Assembly: GCA_963693365.1 (NCBI GenBank)
Contig: CAVNZM010000008.1
Span: 558,001 to 622,000 of the forward strand
Length of the DNA: 64,000 bases
Source of the DNA: Amoebidium appalachense
Lineage: Eukaryota; Ichthyosporea
Direction of reading: 5' to 3'
Shown: piece after piece, positions 30,508 through 42,440 of the stretch
Position numbering within the stretch: position 1 is the stretch's first letter
How the letters are laid out: each line of letters opens with the position of its first letter
Notes under the pieces: model-generated
Database searches by the model: none
The model's input: the letters and a program-made list of their open reading frames with translations, nothing else
What the model was told of the DNA's origin: nothing
Translations under genes and position numbers: made by a program

Positions 30508-31633
30508 CCAGCCTCCCCTTTCTCCCTCTCTCTCTCCCCCCCTCCCCCCTTCTCTCTTTTCCTCTCTCTATCTCTCCCACTCTCTCACACCCTACTCTCC
30601 CTCTGTCTCTCTCTATCCCTGTCTCGCTTGCCCAGTGTCCCTCTCTCGCCCTTACCCCCTCCCCCCTGCCTCCACCCTTCCCCTCCCCCCTCCCCCCTCC
30701 CTCCCCTCCCCCCCCCCCCCTCCCCCGCCCGCCCAGCCTTCCCTCCTCCCTTTGCCTCTCTATCCACCTCACCCCCTCCCCCCCTCCCCCTCCCCTCCCC
30801 TCCCTCTCCTCCCTCTCTTTTACCCTCCCTCCTTTCCTCGACATGCTCCATATTGGCCCTGCCGTCAACCTGTTCCGCTGCCCTTTGCTGATTCTGCGTA
30901 TGAGCTCATCATTGACTGTCCGTCAACCCACTCTTTTGTGTTTTTTTCTCTCTCTCTCTTTCTTTTTTTCACGTCCTGTGGTTTCTTTTAGTGTCCCAGT
31001 TATTGTGTGGGTGTACGTGGTGACGGGTATCTGTTTGGTAAAGGGGGGGGGGGATTTGTGGGTGTGTGTGTGTGGGGGGGGGGGGGGGGGGGGGGGGATT
31101 CCCGGGCAGCTAATTTGTTGTGTTGCAGTCAAGAGCACCGGCACCCAGTCCAGCAGGGAGCTGTTTTCAGGTGCTCATCCCCCCCCCCCCCCCCCCCCGT
31201 GCACTCTACCCGGTGACTGTCCCCGGTTCACCCCATCACACGGGCACGTGAATGCACGCGTACACACCTGGACTTATCCACCCAACAAAACGAGAAAACC
31301 AGTCTTCCATGGATATCCTGTTTGCTGCAGTATCACTCTGGCACTCTCTCTGTGTAGTATGCTCAACCCACCCCCTTCCACCCGATTTGCTCCTGTGTGC
31401 TTGCCTTATGTGACAGGGGGTGTTGTGTTAAAGGTTAAGAGTTTTTTGTTTTTGTTTTTGTTTCTGGGGGGGGAGGGAGGGAGGGGGGGGGGGGATTTTA
31501 TGGTTGCTGGACGCAATGTGCGATCTAATTACCTGGCCAATTAGATTCTTCGGTGACCCGTTCTGCCCTGGAGGAGGCCTTCATGGATTTCAACTCACCG
31601 GCAAGTGCAAGCTTTGCCGCCCAATCAAAATAG
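24011..31633 (+). CDS. ATG29: Atg29-like autophagy protein
   Basis: Twelve exons: 24011-24097, 24556-24628, 25133-25218, 26007-26112, 27044-27081, 27629-27752, 28494-28572, 29117-29169, 29435-29531 (or to 29573), 30268-30317, 31129-31170 and 31545-31633. All are GT-AG and phase-consistent, giving about 307 residues. Residues 14-82 match the Atg29 N-terminal domain: LHVIIRVPWKRP, then EWTADRDVLLGQYL, DWQAISFAVGLPVEECMRRA and HLLHRQYRQ. The C-terminal SSVTRSALEEAFMD resembles the conserved SVSKSALEEALMD tail of yeast Atg29. The middle is Pro/Ser-rich and probably disordered, with one extra helical piece, FDWDEIGAAMGLPPAECRAA, that looks like a second copy of part of the N-terminal domain. In yeast, Atg29 with Atg31 and Atg17 scaffolds the Atg1 kinase at the phagophore assembly site; the role here is inferred. 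Exon 9 has two in-phase donors. Confidence 0.8.
26535..26870 (+). repeat. 49-bp tandem repeat of 3' splice-site-like sequence
   Basis: Three near-perfect 49-bp units start at 26651, 26700 and 26749, with decayed copies on either side. Each unit holds two pyrimidine tracts ending in TACAGGT, so the array is a series of acceptor-like sites inside an intron of the Atg29-like gene. The real acceptor used for the next exon is at 27043. Confidence 0.9.
27553..27627. repeat. (AC)n microsatellite ending in a used acceptor
   Basis: Pure AC repeat of about 75 bp that runs directly into the AG preceding exon 6 of the Atg29-like gene. Confidence 0.95.
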
Positions 31634-32216
31634 AGGCCCTACTGCCATTTATAGACCGTGTATTTATCTGCCCTTTTTGGCAAAGCCTGTTATGACTGTG
31701 AATATGTGTGTCTGTGATGCAACCGGCAGTCTGTATGTATTTAAGAGGTGGGGAAGTCTGAGGGTTGACAGCTGGACACGTGATGTAAGTTAGGCACAAT
31801 TGGATGCATGCACTGATAGGCAGCTGATTTCATGCTCATAGCGCACATACTTGCCATCTGTGCCATGTGAAGTGTATGTAGGTTACGTTGATGTATTGAT
31901 ATATATATTTAATATATGCTCGCTTACAGTATGCAATACAATATACTTCCGAACTGGGTGTAGCGCCCTATGCTGGCCATAGGATTAATACACACACCAA
32001 GCTAATCTCATAGCTAACCTGAGCAACATGTAAACTCCACATGCACAGCACCAAAACTATTCTGGACCTGTACACACTGGCACACGGATACTTATGCGGG
32101 ACCATACACGTTCACGTGCCACACGATTCAAACTGCATGCACCCTACAGTCTGACTCACCATGGTGGTGGTGGGGTGCGGGAGGTTCAGCAGTGCTTTCG
32201 CCGGGTGGCAGGTGCT

Positions 32217-32253
<37 letters not shown>

Positions 32254-32429
32254 GAATCACAGAGGCCTGCGTGGTGGGATCCCCTCCCACTACCCGACAC
32301 CCAGTGGTGAGACTCAGTATGTGTGTACGTTGCGCGGAGGGAGGGGGAGGGGGGAGGGGGGGGGAGGGGGGAGGGAGGGGGGGATCCGCTGGGGGTGGGG
32401 GGAGGGGGGGGGGTATAGGGTCAGTGGGG

Positions 32430-32460
<31 letters not shown>

Positions 32461-32531
32461 CTAGTTGAAGGCCGATTGAAGGCCCGGGGGGGGGGGGGGG
32501 GGGAGGGGGGAGTCATACGAAGGAACTAAGA

Positions 32532-32562
<31 letters not shown>
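31634..32562. other. 3' flank of the Atg29-like gene
   Basis: About 550 bp of ordinary, rather AT-rich sequence follow the stop codon. Then come G-rich blocks at 32217-32250, 32337-32460 and 32486-32512. No gene or RNA was recognised. Confidence 0.6.
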
Positions 32563-32763
32563 TTAGGTTATAGCGTCTAAGGCACCCTTTCATAGCCCCC
32601 CCCCCTTTTGTATATTGTTTCTGTTGTTTCCGCAAGCTAGATATGCATACATGAGATAGCAACCATTTGACATGCATGCACACGTTACACAGTCCTTGCA
32701 ATTACCTCATTATTACGTAACAATTACATCACTATGACAACATAGCTTTGCATCTTGGCACAC

Positions 32764-33104
32764 TATGGCCAGTTGCTGTTACAGTTGCATACCTCTACAA
32801 ACTTGCTTTGCCTGGATAAGAACTCGCGATGGTTGAGCCGGTCTGTGCCTGGCTCGTACTCAATTGCAAGGGCGCCAATGACTTCTGTCAGGATTCCCTC
32901 CTCGCAGATTTCTTCAACTATTGATGCCTCGCCCAAATCAAACATGGCCTGGAGAGACATTTGCATTAATCGTTTTGACACGGCTTGTATGGGGCCCCTT
33001 ACTGTGACGTTCCACCCAAGCTACAAGCCAAGAAGGGAGGAAGAGAAAGGAGCACGAGAGTGTGTTTTGTGGCTGCGCCCAGGTTTGTGTGCGTGGCTGC
33101 AGGC
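32764..33104. other. 341-bp block present in only one arm of the fold-back element
   Basis: Aligning the outer arms shows that the left arm reads GGCACAC, then this block, then CACGTG. The right arm reads the complement of GGCACAC directly joined to CACGTG (near 34490). The block is therefore an insertion in the left arm or a clean deletion from the right. It contains the PPP4R3-like exon. Confidence 0.75.
32793..32948 (-). pseudogene. Isolated PPP4R3 (SMEK)-like exon
   Basis: A 156-nt open exon of 52 codons, starting and ending in phase 0, is bounded by a good acceptor (TCTCTCCAG before 32948) and donor (GTATGC after 32793). The peptide (key parts GILTEVIGALAIEYEP and LNHREFLSRQSKFVE) matches the conserved segment of the PP4 regulatory subunit 3 family, which reads roughly NIMDIIGALEYDP...KHREFLSKQARFKEV in animals. 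No neighbouring PPP4R3 exons are visible on either side in this window. It looks like a captured gene fragment rather than a working gene, although very long introns in a flanking gene cannot be excluded. Confidence 0.75.
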
Positions 33105-33914
33105 CACGTGTTATGCCCCTGTTACGCACAAGTGTTTGGGACAGCCCCGGCACGTGTACCAATGTGTACGCACGTGGACAGTGGCACGCGATTGAGAAGA
33201 TTGACACTTCGTGTGGCATGGGTTCGGAAGATTGAGATTACATGTATTTCCGATTGGTTGTTTAGTCATTTGTTTATCAGTTGGTAATCGTTTAGGAAGT
33301 TTACGCTGTTTACTCGAGGCAAAGAGAGACCAGTCTCGGGGTTAGGGGTTTACGCAGCCATATATGGAAAATGTAAGTGCTCTCCTATTGGTTGGATCAT
33401 GTGGAGACTGGGCTCTCCGCGGAACTATATAAAGAACAGCTTCGGTCTACCACAAACACTCTACTCCAGAGTAAACGTAGGCATACAGCAGTGTAGATAC
33501 TCTAGAGATAATAATGCGCGTGTTGGCAAGAGGCTAAGAGTACACGCCAACTTTCCTTGATTTCTCAAGCACCCCTTCCTACCTATTCACCCTACATCTG
33601 GCCCGGTGTACTTAGCCTCTTGCCAACACGCGCACAATTATCTCTAGAGTATCTACACTGCGCAGCATGCTGTATGCCTACGTTTACTCTGGAGTAGAGT
33701 GTTTGTGGTTGACCGAAGCTGTTCTTTATATAGTTTCGCGGAGAGCCCAGTCTCCACAGTTTTTTGGCGAAGAGTGCGCAGATCTGTGCTCTGAGTTAGT
33801 GCACCCGGTTGCCAGGATCCGGAAGTGGGTGAGGGGCCGGGCCAACCGCCGGCGGGGACCCGGGGGGCCCCGGTCCGGAGGGGGGGCCCGGGCTCCGGTA
33901 GGCAAGGAGGGGGT

Positions 33915-33954
<40 letters not shown>

Positions 33955-34148
33955 ACACGTGCATTAGGTGATCATGCTGTGACCAGTAGTACGGATAACT
34001 CCTGCGGTCCCCGAAAATTTTCGGAGAATTTTGTATGTTTTCGCGCTCAAAATCGATAATTTGGGGACTTCTCGACACCGTGCTGTTTTATCACGAGTAC
34101 ATGCATAAGTAGGGGCTGCAGCTAACGGGTGTGTGTGTGTGGTGGTGT

Positions 34149-34207
<59 letters not shown>

Positions 34208-34695
34208 GACGGAGCCGTGGCTCTACCATTCCTTTGGACGGTCTTTGGTAATCGTACAAAAAGACTAGTTTGGCAAATTACCGAACACTGTAAACAAATG
34301 ACTAAAAACAACCAATCGGAAATGCTGAATCTACAAATTGCACAAAATACATGCAATCTCAATCTTCCGAACGCGTGCCACACGAAGTGTCAATCTTCTC
34401 AATCGCGTGCCACTGTGCATGTGCGTACATTATTGGTACACGTGCCGGGGCTGTCCCAAACACTTGTGCGTAACAGGGGCATAACACGTGGTGTGCCAAG
34501 ATGCAAAGGGATGTTGTCATAGTGATGTAATAGTTACGTAATAATGAGGTAATTGCAAGGACCGTGTAACGTGCGCATGTCAAACGGTTGCTATCTGTAC
34601 ATGTATGCATATCTATAGCTAGCTTGCGGAAACAACAGAAACAATACACAAAAGGGGGGGGGCTATGAAAGGGTGCCTTAGACGCTATAACCTAA

Positions 34696-37600
34696 CAGGG
34701 GGGAGGGGGGGGGGGGGGGGGGGGGGGCATGCGACCTACAACTTGCTTCAAGGGGGGAGTGGGCCGAGGGGGGCTCCGGGGAGGGGCGGGGGAGGAATGG
34801 GGGAATTCGGGGGCCCGAGGGGAGAAAGGGGGGGCCGGGGGGCGGGGGGCGGGGGGTATTGATCAAAATGTAGGATGCATGGGGGATTTCTGGGCAGCTA
34901 GCTATTACGGGGGGATTTCGAATTCAATTGTCCTCTCCATCCCCCCCCCCCCCCCCCCTCTCCCCCCCCCCCCCCCCCCCCCCCCCCCCCACTAGTCGGG
35001 GGCCGGGCCCCTCCCACCACCATGCATATGCGCGGCCACCTGGTGGCACTACGTTTCCGAGTTTTGTGTTTGTCACCGTGTACGTGCGTCTTTCCATATC
35101 AGTAAGGAGTTAAAATGTTCAAAACGTCGTTGTTGCTCTGGTGATTGGTGGGTGGAAAAAAGTTGTGTTGAGCGGTGTCGTACGTACAGCCTGTAGTGGT
35201 GCAACTTTGCAAGTCTGCATGGTCTGCACGTGCGTGACTCGACGCGATCGCGGAGCTCGAGACGAGGAGTCGTACGTCACCTTCGAAGTGTAGAATCCAT
35301 ACGATAGTGGGATTGCTGGGCCCGAATAGGGTGAGAAAATTACATCATGGCAGGGCCAAGATTAGTATAATATTAGTATTTCAATAAGCGAAATTAGCCA
35401 TGTTAAAAGAGTTATGTCTCACTACGTAGTTGCTGTGCTTCGCACGTAGGGGCATGTACGTGCCACTCAGGTCACTCCGGCATTAGGCTCTATCAGTTGT
35501 CAGGGCTGGAATTTTTTTATATTGACTTTATTGATATGCTCATGATGCGTCATGGCACTGTGGCGCTCCAATGCTACCAGGTAAGCCGTAAATTCCGGAA
35601 CGCCCCCCTTTCGTAATTGCATGGCACCCGTTGTGGCCGCTATCTGCACAAGATAACCAACATGTATTTCATGCAATCACAAGTTGAACAAACAACTTTC
35701 ATAGTTGATACAATAGCATCGTGCCGCATGGTCCATACTGATACTGATGAGAACTTTTTTGGTCATCAAAGTTTTTGGTCATCATCCCAGGGCTCGAAAA
35801 AAAAAAATTTCGACTTTATTGATATGCTCATGAAAGAGAAGCAAGTTGGATATATCACAGATATCTCAGAGAAGAAAATACAAAAACCCCTACTCACGGA
35901 TACGGAGGAGATAACGACTCAAATAATCATACACCCTAGAAAACTCGTTAAACATACGGTGGTTTAACAGATAGTCAATAGAAGTAATATCAGGATTATC
36001 TAAATAATCATGAAAGAGAAGCAATTGCAAGCCTCATGCATATGAAAGAGAAGCACTCGAAATTTCTATAGCCCTCCCCCCCCCCGGGCCTCCCCCCTCC
36101 AAAAAAATGTTATATCTCCACATATGATATATATATCTGATGCGTTGTATCTCCACATATAATTTGTATGATGTACTGTAAGTGTAACCCCGATTTTTTT
36201 TTTTTCTGATCAGGATCCGAGAGTTCCACCAACGCAGAGGTGACCTTGCATCGTTCCACGGATACATTGACTCATTGTGTGGAGCATGGTGACGTATGTC
36301 GAGGACGACATACTTCTTTTTACGGTGGGGCGTGTGGTATATTATACCGGATATCTAGTATGGATGTACACAGGTTGAGATATACGCACACGTGTACATG
36401 TATATATACCACTGTGTTTGATCTTAGGTAGGCCAGTATGCATGTCCCTCCCAGTCTTGTGCGCATGAGCATGGAGTTAAACGTATGTGCACGTGCAACT
36501 TGCAGGATTATTCATGGGAAAACAGATATAATAGCCACATGGGACCGACACGTAGCAGAGGAACCATGAGCGTTAAGTTATAGTTTTATCATGGGAAAAT
36601 ATGCAAGTAGCCGCGTGAGGTATGACTGTGGAATGCATCGATAATCAAGTACTGTCACCGATCCGAGAATATGAAGGATATGAAGGCAACGTGCAGCCAC
36701 AGGCTACGTGACCACCAAAATAACCGACTTCGAAAGAGCCACAGCAGCGATGAAATAAATAAAAAAACAACAAGTGACCAAAGGACACCAGCGGGCAAAG
36801 GTGCAAGTGCACGTGTATGCGTGAAACTAGTTTGCTCCAACTGGCTAGTCATATGCAGCGATGATGACGCGGCCACACTCCGCAAGAAGACATCATTACT
36901 GCTGCCCCCCAACAGGCCCCCCTCAAAACCTACCGGGGCACAGCAAGCAAGTCAGCCCTTTAAAGAGCAATGCAGACCAAATCCGAGCAAGAAAACAATC
37001 CCCACGGGCCCGTCCCCTACAAAACCCGCAGAAGCTGTCTCTAACTCTTTGATAAGGTGGCCTAGTTGTGGCAGGACACACAGGAAAACATAACTACAGA
37101 ATGCATGCAAGCAAATCAAGTCATTGCCATACTGCTGAAGGCTGAAAATACGGCAGCCACAAGAAAAGCTCCTCGACGACCCAGTAGCTACCCCACATGA
37201 ATATCTTGTTGGGTGGAAGCACTGATGGCCTCCGGTGCTGACAACTCATCGCAGCTCACCTACAAACAGCACCGTGATTCCACCTCGAAAAACAATTCGG
37301 AAAAACAGAATATTACTGGTCCAGTCCTAGCCGCTGATAGGTCAAGCCTAAACAGAGACGCGACAGTAATGATAATGATAAGAGGCAAAAATCTGTACAA
37401 CCCGAACATTTGAAAGGAATATGGCATATACATAAGCGTACGTTTTGGCTGCTCCTGGCTTCATGCAGGCTGGCTGCAGCTCTGTCCATGATTGCCAGGC
37501 GAGAGATCTCCTGACACGAGTCTAAGGTGTAATTCGACGTGTGAAGCCGGTAATTCAAACCCTGAATTCGCCTCGATATCTCAACAGATGTCATCAGCGC

Positions 37601-38522
37601 TTCAGGGAAGCGCTTCGTATCTATTATGCTTTGACTTTCACTCGATATTCCATGAGGAATACTTTGGGTTGTAAGCCCCTTGTAGCCAACTATATCTGTT
37701 GAAAGCTTTACGAGCGTCTTTTCATCATGTTGTCTCCTGCTGTATCAGGTGAAGATGCGTCTCGTAACATAAGCGCGTGATATCCAGCAAATAGGAATGC
37801 CGCAATAGCCGGTCCGGCCAAGAAGGTGTGACAGGTACAACTTGCCACTTCGCATTCTCATCGCAATCAAATTCTCGGCGCGTGAACTGTCTGTGAACGC
37901 AGCCATCGTGAGAAGAGGGGGGAACCTGTCGCCCACCCCATTACTCAAGGTAGGTGTTTCTGTTATAAATTCTGACCCTATCTGTGTGAGTAAAGATAGC
38001 AAATACCCTTCCTGCAGTAGCGGTCACTTGTCGAGACAGCATTTCGAGAGTTGTCGAAGGTGAACTGGGTTATGCACATGCATCTAGCAGCTGTTTTGAT
38101 CACCGGTACCATGCATATACATCATGACAGGCCTGGACCATGCCGCATGAGCTGGTAGAGAGATGGCTGGTGCTGACCTGAGCATGGCGGATGCACAGTT
38201 TTGCGTGTTACTGCAGCTGTGTCAACATGGTGTAATGTTTAGAAATTATCCAAGCACTGTAAGGACTAGTGGGGAAAGTCCTCTCACATGTATGGCATGC
38301 ATTTAAATGTGGATCGGAACACGTTCAGGCAAGACATGAATACCATGAAACAATTGTCCATGATAATATCTGTCACCGGTGCACCTTGGTTAATTCCGAA
38401 ACATTTGTTCCTTTAGAAGCATATGCAACCCTCTTGAGGCGCGTTAGTCGCCGCGCGTGCATTCGCAGCATTTTGTGTTCATTTTGAGGGGGGTGAACTG
38501 ACACACTGACTATGTCCGTGGC
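34696..38522. other. Gene-poor interval
   Basis: Homopolymers at both ends frame about 3.5 kb of ordinary, moderately AT-rich sequence. Reading frames are short and none matches a family I recognise. An acceptor-like site at 36212 is followed by an open peptide, REFHQRRGDLASFHGYIDSL, ending in a stop at 36288, which could be a decayed terminal exon. A frame at 36671-37093 is described separately. A minus-strand frame near 37450-37594 (SVEISRRIQGLNYRL) is protein-like but unassigned. Repeated words: a 22-bp exact repeat at 35524 and 35812, and ATGAAAGAGAAGCA at 35830, 36010 and 36042. Confidence 0.5.
36671..37093 (+). CDS. Unrecognised Lys/Ser/Pro-rich open reading frame
   Basis: A 140-codon frame in otherwise gene-poor sequence. 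It is polar, with many Lys, Ser, Thr and Pro residues and no transmembrane segment or known motif. Composition is not microsatellite-derived. It could be a short gene, an exon or a chance frame; no flanking splice sites strengthen the case. Confidence 0.2.
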   Translation: MKDMKATCSHRLRDHQNNRLRKSHSSDEINKKTTSDQRTPAGKGASARVCVKLVCSNWLVICSDDDAATLRKKTSLLLPPNRPPSKPTGAQQASQPFKEQCRPNPSKKTIPTGPSPTKPAEAVSNSLIRWPSCGRTHRKT

Positions 38523-41500
38523 ATGGCAGGGAGTTTGAATCAGCAGATTGTTAACAACTTGAGCTTAATTGAGGTGCACATCCCACCTACAACAATGGAC
38601 GCCCCACTCGGCATCCACATCGAGTACTGGTGAGTACCTACACGTTCTGTGCCTGCACTGTGCTGCGAGCTCTCCTCAAGGATTTCCCAACACACCTAAC
38701 TAAGTTGCCGATATGCAACTGCCAAGTTAATAATGTCGCCCAATCATTGTGCTGTCGTCTATTAATATTGTGCCTTATGCCCGTCAGTAACTACCCTAAC
38801 GCACCAATCTGCATGACCTAGCTAACACCTAAACCCCCCTCCCCCCACCCCCCCCCCCCCCCCCCCCCCCCCCCCGCCTCCCCCCAGCTCGTCATGCGGC
38901 TACCGGCCCCGAGCCAATGAGCTGCAAGGACGGCTGGGGGAGGCGTTTGGGCCCAAGGTGGATGTGGCCCTGGCAGCAGGAAGGGGGGGGTCGTTTGAGG
39001 TCACTGCTGGGGACAAGCTGCTGCACTCAAAGCTGCAGGCTGGAAAGTAAGTGCAAGCAGACAATCTTGTAACATCATATGTAATGATATTACTTATTGC
39101 AATGAATACAGAAAGGCATCACTACATTACCAAGTCAATTTGCAATGGCCCTTGCACCGCAAACAACCCTAGTACATACAGCTCGTGCAAAACATAGTAA
39201 GCAACCCACCTTGCACTTAAATACCGTGACTTTGCACTGTCACTATCACCACGACCACGGTGCACACCGTGCTCAACACAACTGTGAGTGTCCCCACTAT
39301 ATATACTACGTGCACTCTCTGTATGGGCATTCAAATTTGCACACCTTAACACGTATATAAACCACATGCCTGCACAACAAAACAACTTGTTCATGTTACG
39401 CAAACCTACACCACCCACTCAACCCCCCCTCTCCCCTCCTCCCCCTCCTCCCCCCCCCCCCCCCCCCCTCCCTCCCCCCCATCTTTCTTAGGTGGGCCAA
39501 GGTGTCAGCCATCATTGAGCAGGTGGGGGCCATTCTGGGCGACCAATCAGCCGCCGAGACGGTTGCAGCCGCCAGAGATGTTGAGACGGAGGACACCTCG
39601 TTTATCGATGCCACTGCACGCAAACACGTGCTCGTGGTGTTCTCAAAGACCACGTGCCCACACTGCGACCGTGCAAAGAAGATTCTGGCAGCTGCCGGGG
39701 CCCACCCACACGTGGTCGAGTTGGATATGCGCCCGGACACCACTGCAATTCAGGTGGGTGACGTCATCCTTGTTAAAGCTTGCTCCTGGCCCATATATAC
39801 TACATAGATCATGTGTCGACCACCTACTATGGTATCCGGGATTCTCGGACTGAAGATAATCCTTTGCTGGTTCCCCTTGGGCTCCTGAGAAGAACAAAGT
39901 TTTTGCGGATACATTCATCCCGAATCTCTACAGCCCCTCGCCCCCCCCCCCCCCCCCCCCCAATCAAAAAAAAGAAAGAAAGAAGAAAGGGAAAAAAAGA
40001 AAGCTTCACCAACAGGCACACCCAGGGCGCACTTCTCCCAAATGCAAACGCTTATAACTAGCGTGTCATACTGTCCACACACCTAGTTTCCCGTTCGATG
40101 ATTCCTCACATATGCAGTGCAACACCTTGCTCACTTTATGATTGGCTGGGGGTCATCAGGATGCCTTGGCCGAAATCACTGGCCGCACCACCGTGCCCAA
40201 CGTTTTCATTGGCGGAAAGTCAGTCGGGGGTGCCGATGAGCTCGAGCAGCTGCAGGCAGCGGGCACACTGATTGGTGTGTTGAAGGATGCCGGCGTGCCA
40301 TTGGATGATGCCCCGTACAGCCCCCAGCCCAGCGTGGTGGTGACCAATAGCGTGGCCCTGTCTCCCTCCAAGAAGACCCACGGGGACACCCACATGCTGC
40401 AGGTACATGCACACCTTCACGTGCCACACTTGCAGAACACCAAGTCAAGATTTTGTGTCGAGACACACAAAGTTGCACACACGTACTGGCAAGCAGGCAC
40501 GCACAAAGGTGCGCTTACAACCACTTACCCCAGTCTTGCAATGTATTCCCACATCCGTCCTAATTTGTTACAGCTCTTACTGTCAGATATTGGCTAAACC
40601 ACAAAGATTCATTATAATTTCAACACCCTCTCTCCCTCTGCCGCATTAGCACCATTTTGCCCCCCCCCCCCCCCCCCCCCCCCTCCCCCCTCCCTCCACC
40701 GCATCCCCCCTCTCCCCACCCCACCCTCCTTCCACTTCCTAACCCTCTTCCCGCAGATGCCCCACCCATCCAATGGCTCGACCCTGACCCTTGTGAGTGG
40801 GTCTGATGCCGTGTCTGCCCGTAAGCACCTAGAGGGCCCGTTTGGCTGGCCCTCTTGGCTGGTGTGGCCGTTCTTCTTCTTCCCCTACAACGTCGACATC
40901 ATGACGAGCAGAGCTACCTCTTGCACAGTGGCCATTCTTGCTGCCGTGGCTGCCGGGGGCTACGACACTGAGTGGGGCCGCTGGCTGGCCACGCTATTGG
41001 CTGCCGACTATGTGCTAAGAATAGTCTGGGCTGGAAGGGCTTCTCTAATTGGCTCAGTCGTCAGCACCGTCACCGTGCACTTCAAGCCCGTCATGTATCC
41101 TGGACCCCCCCGTCAATTTGCGCAGATGGTGGGGTTTATGTTTGCAGGCCTGGCTACCCTCCTGCGGTGGCTGGAGCCAGGAGACAAGGCGTATGAGCTT
41201 GCCGGCAGCACGATTCTTGCCATGTTAGCAGGGGCTGCAGCAATGGATGGATTCCTTAACTTCTGCCTGGGCTGTCTTTTCTTCCGCATTGGATCGCAGA
41301 TATTGGGTGCTGACCCGAGTGCAAAGTGTGATAGTATCCAATCAGAAGACACGGCAAATCAGGTCTGGTGGCGCAAGGTTACGGCTGACGGAAGGCCCCA
41401 GGACATGGCGGCTAGCCTGCCCAATGAGGACGAGCCCCGGCACATTCCTTGCGTCTACAAGTAGGTGCCCCCCTACTACTTGCATGTTCATCTCTCTCTC

Positions 41501-42407
41501 CCATCGAGCCACCTACCATAAGCCATTGACGCACCAATGCATACACATGGACGATGGGAAAGGGAACAAAAGTGGGAACTCCTGTTTTTTCTTTTTTTTT
41601 TTTTTTTTCTTTTTTTTTGTGTGTGTGGGTGGGTGGGGGTGGGGGAGGGAGGGGGGGGAGGAGGGGGGTGGGGGGGGGGACTAGCAAACGGGCAAGAAAA
41701 AAACGTGTCTGCCTATCGCCTAAGTAGCCAATCATCATGTGCTGTTTCTAACCATGTATGGCAGGACCAAGAATGATGAGCAGGAGAAGGCCGGCTTCTC
41801 CATTGTGCGGCACACCGACAGCACCTACTTGGTGTGGCCCCTCTCTATGGCCGGTCTGGCTGCCTGCTGGAAGATGGCACACGACTCCCCCCTGCTCAGC
41901 GTCCCTAAGGTGCACACCCCCCCCCCCCCCCTCCCCCCCGGGGATCCCCTCCCTCCCGTCCAACCCTCTCCCCCCTTCCCTTCTTGTGTGGAAAAGTCTC
42001 AAAAACAATAAAGAAAAAGAGCATTGCACGTATTTCGGATGTGGCAAATGATACTCGTAAATGTTGCTATCCAGCATGCACATATCTTTTTGTGTGCGGT
42101 AACCTGCACATCACCACCGTATTTGGCATTTTAATGTGCTAGTGGTGATTGGTGCCCAGACTGAAACCAACAAAGCAACTAGCATTCCAAACATGCTGCT
42201 CTCTGAGCAAGTTGCTTTTCCATAATTGTCAACCCAATGTATAGTTAAACATAGTATTTTGCAATCACCCCATGATGATTCCTAGTCCTGAGCCACCGGC
42301 CCACTGCCCCATCATTTTTGTACAAATTTCTCGCCTCCCTTCCCTCTCATTTTAACACTGAAACTAACACCACCTTGAAACCCCCCCGCCCCCCCCCCCC
42401 CCCCCCC

Positions 42408-42440
<33 letters not shown>

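Larger units (their letters stand above)
32563..34695. mobile_element. Fold-back element with nested inverted repeats
   Basis: The outer arms begin with TTAGGTTATAGCGTCTAAGG at 32563 and its complement ends at 34695. Matching continues, apart from gaps, through about 32563-33295 against about 34235-34695. An inner pair, 33401-33545 and 33606-33757, is highly similar and is separated by a 60-bp spacer. Each inner arm contains a TATATAAAG box. G-homopolymers interrupt the right half at 33905-33952 and 34161-34206. No transposase frame is visible, so this would be a non-autonomous fold-back or hairpin-type element. No clear target-site duplication was found because the ends abut G-tracts. Confidence 0.65.

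Noticed and set aside
31545-31633. GC donor (GCAAGT) at the end of the last Atg29 exon
   Set aside because: Reading through reaches a stop 33 nt later with a sensible tail, and no downstream exon was found.
33667-34059. 130-codon plus-strand frame inside the fold-back element
   Set aside because: It runs through a G-homopolymer and the inverted repeat arm and shows no protein-like conservation.
37313-38002. Possible reverse-transcriptase remnant on the minus strand
   Set aside because: Some peptide stretches look protein-like, but no catalytic YxDD-type motif or continuous frame was seen.
38888-39046. Selenocysteine in the SelW-like domain
   Set aside because: The motif is encoded as Cys-Ser-Ser-Cys with normal codons and no in-frame TGA, so no Sec insertion is needed.
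41537-42083. Alternative frames across exon 6 of the fusion gene on both strands
   Set aside because: They are shadows of the spliced gene, which alone gives the channel-family sequence and matching phases.
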